Below, piece after piece: positions 58,301-64,000 of a DNA stretch of 64,000 nucleotides (positions are counted from its first letter, which is position 1; each line of letters starts with the position of its first letter). The stretch is from Flagellimonas marinaquae (lineage in GTDB: Bacteria; Bacteroidota; Bacteroidia; Flavobacteriales; Flavobacteriaceae): NCBI RefSeq assembly GCF_003992675.1, contig NZ_RZMZ01000007.1:1-64000 (forward strand), written 5' to 3'. The notes beneath the pieces were generated by a model that was not told where the DNA came from, searched no databases, and saw nothing but the letters and a program-made list of their open reading frames with translations. The position numbers and the translations under genes were made by a program.

Positions 58301-58795
58301 CTGTTTGAGCAGCCACCAAACGGATTCCATGTACTTGGGCTTGTAGGTAATATAAGGATCATCCATATCCACCCAATAGCCCACTTTTTCGGTCATTTCG
58401 TTCCAAACATCTGTATACCGCATCACCGCCTTTTTACATGCAGCGTTATACTCCTCTACGGATATTTTGGTCCCGATATCTTCTTTGGTGATGCCAAGCT
58501 CTTTTTCCACACCGATTTCCACGGGAAGGCCATGGGTATCCCAACCAGCCTTTCGCTTTACCTGAAATCCTTTCATGGTTTTGTACCGTGGGAAGATATC
58601 CTTTATGGTACGTGCCATTACGTGGTGAATCCCTGGCATTCCGTTTGCGGATGGAGGGCCTTCGAAAAACACATAGCTTTCTTTGCCTTCCCTTGTGGAA
58701 ACGCTCTTTTCAAAAATCTTTTTGTCCTTCCAAAAGTCAAGAATGTTCTCCGATACCTTTGGTAAATCCAATCCCTTATATTCCGCAAACTTCAT
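55394..58795 (-). CDS. ileS: Isoleucine-tRNA ligase
   Basis: Class I synthetase charging tRNA-Ile. The HIGH-region is GIHH at residues 55-58, then the editing domain (CP1, about 200-400) and the KMSKR loop near 682-686 (KKMSKRLGN). AGWDTHGLPVE is the family signature. At 1133 residues it is of the long, eukaryote-like (type 2) form, which tends to be naturally less sensitive to mupirocin; that is family knowledge, not shown here. A TAATTTTG box lies 31 bp upstream of the start. Confidence 0.97.
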   Translation of the reverse strand: MKFAEYKGLDLPKVSENILDFWKDKKIFEKSVSTREGKESYVFFEGPPSANGMPGIHHVMARTIKDIFPRYKTMKGFQVKRKAGWDTHGLPVEIGVEKELGITKEDIGTKISVEEYNAACKKAVMRYTDVWNEMTEKVGYWVDMDDPYITYKPKYMESVWWLLKQIYDKGLIYKGYTIQPYSPKAGTGLSSHELNQPGTYQDVTDTTVTAQFKAKTDSLPDFLKKVDGDIYFLAWTTTPWTIPSNTALTVGPKIEYVLVRSYNQYTFEPINVVLAKNLVNYNFSGKFTQVETEEELKSFQEGDKKIPYLVGETFAGKDLVGIQYEQLIDYVQPYQNPENAFRVISGDFVTTEDGTGIVHTAPTFGADDALVAKQATPEVPPMLVLDENGNPVPLVDLQGKFRPELKEFGGKYVKNEYYEDGQAPEKSIDVEIAIKLKTENKAFKVEKYVHSYPNCWRTDKPILYYPLNSWFIKVTDVKDRMFELNQSINWKPKSTGEGRFGNWLANANDWNLSRSRYWGIPLPIWRTEDGKEELIVGSVEELKSEMAKAVEAGVMDKDVFEDFVVGDMSEENYDKIDLHKNIVDGITLVSPSGQPMKREADLIDVWFDSGSMPYAQWHYPFENRELIDDGVAFPANFIAEGVDQTRGWFYTLHAIGTMVFDSIAYKNVVSNGLVLDKEGKKMSKRLGNAVDPFEVLPEHGPDATRWYMISNANPWDNLKFDIEGVVEVKRKFFGTLYNTYSFMALYANIDEFDYSEADIPLKERPEIDQWILSELHTLINNVDEAYGDYEATRAARMISDYVQENLSNWYVRLSRRRFWKGDYQKDKISAYQTLYTCLTTVAKLSAPIAPFFMDQLYRDLDATTQKEGYESVHLAEFPVFDASMVNKDLERKMQLAQKISSLVLSIRQKEKIKVRQPLQKIMIPVLDEEQRRDIEAVSNLVKSEVNVKEIEMLDDASGVLVKQIKPNFKVLGPKFGKDMKAIAAQVSTLGQEDIQKMEREGELMLQLENKTVNLQLTDVEINSQDIEGWLVASSGPLTVALDVTIDETLKKEGIARELVNRIQNLRKESGFEVTDKIDIKILKDGLVENAVSSNVDYIKTETLTAELNFEENLEEGVAIAFDEVNTKLFIQKH

Positions 58796-58826
58796 ATACT
58801 GCTTCTTCTACTAGAATTCAAGTTTG

Positions 58827-58834
58827 CAAAATTA
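58827..58834 (-). promoter_or_regulatory. -7 box of the ileS-dksA-like promoter
   Basis: The minus strand reads TAATTTTG, a TAnnTTTG match, 31 bp upstream of the ileS ATG. Confidence 0.5.
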
Positions 58835-58975
58835 TAAATTTAAGTGGAATTAAGCCCTGCCTTTTGGCATTAGAATTCACATAATTCCCTTAACCTAAAT
58901 ATGATATGCACCAAATCACAGCTTTACATTAAATTGGCTATATTCCCTTTCTATTAACACGTAACCATTAGTAAC

Positions 58976-59290
58976 ATGAAAAAAGTATTGATTGCCGCCA
59001 TGGCATTAACCGTATCGATGTCAGTGATGACCTCTTGTAAGGATACCAAGGACAAGGCCGAAAAGGCTTCCGAGGAAGCTGCCAAGAGCTTGGAGGAGGC
59101 CGGCGATGACCTGGAAAAAGCTGCGGATGATGCGGCCGACGCTATGGAAAAAGCGGGCAAAGATGCCAAAGAAATGGGTGAAAAGGCCTTGGATAGCCTT
59201 AAAAAGGCAGGTGAAGAAACCATGGATGCCGCTGAAAAAGCCGGCGAAGAAATGAAAGAGGCCGCCAAAAAGGCCATTGATAGCATCTAA
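58976..59290 (+). CDS. Small helical Ala/Lys/Glu-rich lipoprotein
   Basis: A 104-residue lipoprotein; the signal ends SMSVMTSC. The mature protein is made of charged helical repeats (KAEKASEEAAKSLEEAGDDL, EKAADDAADAMEKAGKDAK, EKAGEEMKEAAKKAIDSI) with an approximate 11-residue periodicity, like LEA or apolipoprotein-type amphipathic helices. Possibly a stress-protective or envelope-associated protein; no known family name. It stands alone with about 180 bp upstream. Confidence 0.85.
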   Translation: MKKVLIAAMALTVSMSVMTSCKDTKDKAEKASEEAAKSLEEAGDDLEKAADDAADAMEKAGKDAKEMGEKALDSLKKAGEETMDAAEKAGEEMKEAAKKAIDSI

Positions 59291-59316
59291 GTTTTTTTGA
59301 AAAACTCCAAAAAGAA

Positions 59317-59466
59317 GAGGGTGTCTAAAAAGTGGTAATATTTGAACTTTGTCAGGTTGAGCGCCCGCCTGCGGCAGGCAGGCAGTCGAAATCCTTTCAT
59401 TATCAATGTGTCTTAAGTTCTCGACTGCGCTCGAACTGACAGGTAAACTGCTTTTTAGACAACCTC
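59317..59466. repeat. MITE-like palindromic dispersed element with nested insertion
   Basis: Outer arms GAGGGTGTCTAAAAAG (59317-59332) and CTTTTTAGACAACCTC (59451-59466) pair with one mismatch. Inside, GTCAGGTTGAGCGC (59351-59364) continued by AGTCGA (59384-59389) pairs with TCGACTGCGCTCGAACTGAC (59421-59440), but 19 bp (59365-59383, GC-rich and itself palindromic) interrupt the left inner arm. From memory, the GAGCGCAGTCGA palindrome recurs in flavobacterial genomes. No target duplication is evident. Confidence 0.65.
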
Positions 59467-59474
59467 TTTATTTT

Positions 59475-61895
59475 TTAGAAAATGTACCCCAACCCCAAGA
59501 TCAAGTTGGTCCCCGGGGCGGCAATACCCGAAGAATACATCCGATACCGCTGGTTCGTCATGTTTTCCAAACTTACCGAAGCCTTCAAGGCATTGGTAAT
59601 TTGGTATTGCAACCTGAAATTTAAGGTATACCAGGACGGGGAAAATGGATTTCCATTGACATCGCTTGCGTAAATGAATGTTTTGCTCTGTTCGGACAGG
59701 GCTAAATCATCATTGCTAATCTCTCCATTATAATTGACAAAAACATCTGCTTTCAACTTCTGGTTTTCCCAGATCAAATGGACATCCCCAAAGGTAGGGG
59801 CGGCATGTCGCGAGGGGCTATCGGTGCCGCTATCATCCTCTTCGACACCTTCGGTTAACGTAAGGTTTGAAACCAGCGATAAGTACTCGTTAAAATAGGC
59901 TTCCAGTCCGAATTCAAAACCATAAACATAGGCCTTGGCTGCGTTTTGGATGGCCTGCACATTGCTTGGCTCCCCGTTGTATTCGATTTCGGTTTGACCT
60001 CCAAAGGAAAAATCCCTTCGTACCAAGGCATCTACCAAATAAGTGTAATAGGCAGTTCCTTTAAGCACCAAGACATCATTGAAATTTTTTCGAACCCCTA
60101 GCTCGCCATTGTAGGCATATTCGGGTTCTAAATTGGGGTTGGGCACTACCACGGAACCAGGCTCGGAATCAAAAATTTTTCCAATATCATCAATGTTCGG
60201 GGCCCTAAAACCGGTGGATCCATTCAAAGTGACCTGTAAATCTTCACGCGGGAACCAACTCATGCCCAAACTTCCAGTTAAGGCACCTGTAACAATATCA
60301 GCCTTGTCAAAAGGGAATGGGTAAAATGTGGTATCGAAGGTGGCATCGACCCAAACCTGACTGTAACGTATCCCGGATAACAGGGAAAGATTGGGTTTTA
60401 AACGGTATTCTCCGTTCACGTAGCCGGCCAAGGTCTGCCAAGTGGACCCGTCTGGGTATCTAGATGCGGTTTCCTGTACCTCGTTGGTTTCTATATTGCG
60501 GACGTTTCCTTGGGAATTTACTTTATTGAAGACGTATTCAGCGCCATAATACAAATTGAGGGCTCCTATTTTTTTGTTCTCGAAATCCAAGTTTACGGAT
60601 AATGCATCCACTTTTTCCTTTGTTGAATAAAGTTCTGGATCTTGAAAACTCCTGTCATTTCGGCTTTCTTCAAAAAATTGATAGGCCGTCGTCAGTTTAA
60701 CGCCATCATAAAACTTGTTCTTTCCTTTTTGGGTAATCTGAAAATTTCCCATGAACCATTTTTGGGGGCCGTAATACCATTCCGCCGAGCGCAGGCCTTC
60801 CCCATCCCTACTTGGCCGTATCAATCTATCATATCTGTCATAATCCGAGGTTTCGGAATAATATAGTCCCAAATCATAGTTCCAGGCACTATTGGGCCTG
60901 TAGGTAAACTTTTGAAGGAAATTCACTTGGTCATAGCCCGAGCTGACCTGTTTCTTTGGGTTCTCATTGGCGACGAGGACATCCGTCCCATTCTGTCGAA
61001 CCACAAAATTGGGACGCAAATAGGATTCGGGACCATGTTCGCCCATTTTCAAATCATCAAAACTATTGTAGGTGAAACTCGTGTAGGAAGCCCATTTCTC
61101 CTTACCCAAATTGAAATCCACATGGGCCGTGTTTTCGTTATTGGCTGATGAATAACGATAATTTACATTTCCGGAGATCGCCAAACTATCTGTAAAAGAA
61201 AAACGGGGTTGTTGAGTGTAAAAATTCATAACGCCACCAATGGCATCGCTACCATAAATCACAGAGCCAGGGCCAAAGGTGACTTCTGTTTTTTTGACGG
61301 TAAATGGGTCGATGGATATGACATTTTGAAGATTTCCTCCCCTAAAAATGGCGTTATTCATCCGAACACCGTCCACAGAAAGCAAAATGCGGTTGGTAGC
61401 AAAACCCCTGATCATAGGGCTACCTCCGCCCAACTGACTTTTCTGAACAAAGATTTTTCCACTGTTTTGAAGTAAGTCAGCCGAGGTTTGCGGGGCCGTA
61501 AAAGCAATGCTTTTGGCATCAAAAGTTTCAATTTTCTGCGGAATATCCTTTTTCTGCTGTTCCCACTTGGATATGGACATGACCACCTCCTGAAGTTCTT
61601 CGGTTTTAAGATCTAAATACACACGGTAGCCCCGACGTTCTATTTGGGCCTTTGTGGCAATGTACGTCTGATAGCTGATATGCTTGAAGGTAATTTTTTC
61701 ATCTAAATCAAAAATGGCAAGGTTAGCTTTTCCATCCACATCGGTTATGGTCGATTTGCTCTGATCCTTATTGAAAATGGCAATATTGTCCACAGGAACA
61801 CCACTATCGGCGTCCAACACAGTAACGTCTTGGGCAAAAATTGTTAAGGATGCAAAAAACAGGATTAGGGTTAAGGTTGATTTTAGGTATTGCAT
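59475..61895 (-). CDS. TonB-dependent receptor, HmuR/heme-type
   Basis: An 806-residue outer membrane receptor. Signal peptide (ending LTIFAQ), a short carboxypeptidase-regulatory/peptidase-associated domain (about 20-100), a plug (SADLLQNSGKIFVQKSQLG, SPMIRGFATNRILLSVDGVR, VTFGPGSVIYGSDAIGGVM) and a barrel ending in APGTNLILGLGYIF. The plug resembles heme and hemoglobin receptors such as HmuR. It begins 2 bp after the recO stop on the same strand, so they may be cotranscribed. No hemophore or heme-lyase genes are visible nearby. Confidence 0.92.
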   Translation of the reverse strand: MQYLKSTLTLILFFASLTIFAQDVTVLDADSGVPVDNIAIFNKDQSKSTITDVDGKANLAIFDLDEKITFKHISYQTYIATKAQIERRGYRVYLDLKTEELQEVVMSISKWEQQKKDIPQKIETFDAKSIAFTAPQTSADLLQNSGKIFVQKSQLGGGSPMIRGFATNRILLSVDGVRMNNAIFRGGNLQNVISIDPFTVKKTEVTFGPGSVIYGSDAIGGVMNFYTQQPRFSFTDSLAISGNVNYRYSSANNENTAHVDFNLGKEKWASYTSFTYNSFDDLKMGEHGPESYLRPNFVVRQNGTDVLVANENPKKQVSSGYDQVNFLQKFTYRPNSAWNYDLGLYYSETSDYDRYDRLIRPSRDGEGLRSAEWYYGPQKWFMGNFQITQKGKNKFYDGVKLTTAYQFFEESRNDRSFQDPELYSTKEKVDALSVNLDFENKKIGALNLYYGAEYVFNKVNSQGNVRNIETNEVQETASRYPDGSTWQTLAGYVNGEYRLKPNLSLLSGIRYSQVWVDATFDTTFYPFPFDKADIVTGALTGSLGMSWFPREDLQVTLNGSTGFRAPNIDDIGKIFDSEPGSVVVPNPNLEPEYAYNGELGVRKNFNDVLVLKGTAYYTYLVDALVRRDFSFGGQTEIEYNGEPSNVQAIQNAAKAYVYGFEFGLEAYFNEYLSLVSNLTLTEGVEEDDSGTDSPSRHAAPTFGDVHLIWENQKLKADVFVNYNGEISNDDLALSEQSKTFIYASDVNGNPFSPSWYTLNFRLQYQITNALKASVSLENMTNQRYRMYSSGIAAPGTNLILGLGYIF

Positions 61896-61897
61896 TT

Positions 61898-62617
61898 TTA
61901 CGAAAAAACAGCATTTAATACGGCGAGGGACTTTGGTTCGCGGAATCCATGCACGTGCAAACGATAATATTGGATCATTGTTTTCAAGAGTTCCCGCCTG
62001 TTTGACTTAGTTAGTTGTATTGCTTGTAATGCATCAAAATTCGTGCCTAAAAACTTCTTGAAATTTTCCAAATTTTCATTCTGAATCAAGGGATTAAGCG
62101 ACGGGGTTTCGCAGAAGCTGCCCTCCAAAAGGTCGAAAAACGTCGAGTTCTGATTAGATGTATCTGGATAAAAGCCCAAATACTTGCTAAGATTCAGCAA
62201 AAAGAGAATATGAAAATTGGGCGATAGCTCGTGGGCGTCCATCCATTGCAGGGCATATTCCAAGTAGTTGAAAAGACCTTCGTCCTGTTCCTGCTCTTGG
62301 ATGCTGTTCCCCAACATTTCGGCCAAAAAAAGTACTATACTATTCTTGATGACATCGGTATGTAAGGTGCGGTACGGCACGGCCACCTTAACATCGCGTA
62401 AACTCTCCAAGCTTCCCTTGTTCCGGTGATTGGCCACAATTTCCAGTTGTGTTAAAGGCATAAAATAAGCCGCTCGAATCTTTGCTTTTTTGGAAGCCAG
62501 CACCCCTTTGAGCAAATATGACTTCACACCGTCCGATTGTGTGAATGCGCGAACAATGAGACTGGTGTCCCCATATTTTAGGGTAGATAGCACTATGGCT
62601 TTTGTTGTGATTTGCAT
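61898..62617 (-). CDS. recO: DNA repair protein RecO
   Basis: Recombination mediator that helps RecA load onto SSB-coated DNA. The N-terminal OB-fold is recognisable (TTKAIVLSTLKYGDTSLIVR, KSYLLKGVLASKKAKIRA), with the remainder matching RecO in length (239 residues). No zinc cysteines are needed for the family. The ATG at 62615-62617 lies only 8 bp from the T-run of the gdhA terminator. It precedes the heme-type receptor. Confidence 0.93.
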   Translation of the reverse strand: MQITTKAIVLSTLKYGDTSLIVRAFTQSDGVKSYLLKGVLASKKAKIRAAYFMPLTQLEIVANHRNKGSLESLRDVKVAVPYRTLHTDVIKNSIVLFLAEMLGNSIQEQEQDEGLFNYLEYALQWMDAHELSPNFHILFLLNLSKYLGFYPDTSNQNSTFFDLLEGSFCETPSLNPLIQNENLENFKKFLGTNFDALQAIQLTKSNRRELLKTMIQYYRLHVHGFREPKSLAVLNAVFS

Positions 62618-62623
62618 GGGCCA

Positions 62624-62678
62624 ATAAAAAAAGCAGTTACCAGAAGTGTAAATGTAACCACTCCTTCTGGTAACTGCT
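62624..62678 (-). terminator. Rho-independent terminator after gdhA
   Basis: AGCAGTTACCAGAAG (62632-62646) and CTTCTGGTAACTGCT (62664-62678) form a perfect 15-bp stem, followed by a T-run on the minus strand that runs to 8 bp before recO. Confidence 0.9.
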
Positions 62679-62707
62679 AACCAAAAACCATTCGCGATGG
62701 TCTATAT

Positions 62708-64000
<1,293 letters not shown>

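Noticed and set aside
59351-59440. CRISPR-like or tRNA-like structure
   Set aside because: There is only one unit with inverted, not direct, repeats and no cloverleaf or CCA end.

Overview
The window looks like a chromosomal segment of a member of the Flavobacteriaceae (Bacteroidota), possibly a Muricauda/Flagellimonas-like marine genus; the genus is a guess. The supports are Bacteroidota-type genes (DUF4270, DUF5689, Oar-like and other TonB-dependent receptors with an N-terminal carboxypeptidase-regulatory domain, a half-length GT5 glycogen synthase, a DksA-like protein without its zinc cysteines, an atpD-atpC pair apart from the other ATP synthase genes), flavobacterial -7 boxes of the form TAnnTTTG, and weak Shine-Dalgarno signals. 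I see no phage, CRISPR array, rRNA, tRNA or full insertion sequence.

Layout. 1-944: the start of a large secreted protein on the minus strand, cut by the window edge, GC-rich, with three exact-period 21-bp tandem repeats upstream. 1.2-3.1 kb: atpD-atpC. 3.2-6.0 kb: TonB-dependent receptor. 6.2-8.0 kb: glmS. 8.2-10.8 kb: DUF4270 lipoprotein and short glycogen synthase, divergent from panC-panD-flippase (10.9-13.1 kb). 13.1-17.9 kb: a hydrolase-fold protein lacking its nucleophile, radA, and a PQQ dehydrogenase with an inserted cytochrome c. 17.9-19.8 kb: aldo/keto reductase and exonuclease III. 19.9-23.3 kb: isochorismatase-family hydrolase overlapping a FecA-like receptor, then a DUF3124 lipoprotein. 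23.4-26.6 kb: fhs and glyS, convergent. 26.6-31.2 kb: coiled-coil membrane protein, ComF, Ig-like lipoprotein, omega-amidase-like nitrilase, ankyrin protein. 31.3-33.5 kb: katG. 33.8-39.5 kb: SYLF protein, then a locus of DUF5689/lamin-tail lipoprotein, TonB receptor and secreted nuclease. 39.6-43.4 kb: small heme-type membrane protein and Oar-like receptor. 43.5-48.3 kb: operon DUF3108-TDO-M23-pgi. 48.3-48.45 kb: candidate small RNA. 48.6-52.6 kb: uvrC-patatin/barrel. 53.0-62.6 kb: tiny membrane protein, 5-FCL, lspA, DUF4097-like protein, DksA-like, ileS, helical lipoprotein, TonB receptor, recO. 62.7-64.0 kb: gdhA, cut by the right edge.

Most of the window is housekeeping: energy (ATP synthase, pgi), cell wall amino sugar supply (glmS), CoA precursor synthesis (panCD), C1/glycine metabolism (fhs, glyS, 5-FCL), DNA repair (radA, xth, uvrC, recO), nitrogen (gdhA) and peroxide defence (katG with ankyrin protein). 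Five TonB-dependent receptors lie among these genes and none has an adjacent SusD, so they probably serve ions, siderophores, heme, peptides or nucleic acid rather than glycans.

The parts most worth a second look are: a candidate ~100-nt minus-strand RNA at 48329-48430 with promoter, two perfect hairpins and a strong terminator; two tandem-repeat operator candidates with ~two-turn period (1028-1090 and 52909-52938), the second upstream of an undescribed 29-residue membrane protein; the receptor/lamin-tail lipoprotein/nuclease locus that may be an extracellular-DNA capture system; the katG-ankyrin pair; and a 150-bp MITE-like palindromic element with a smaller palindrome inserted in one arm.
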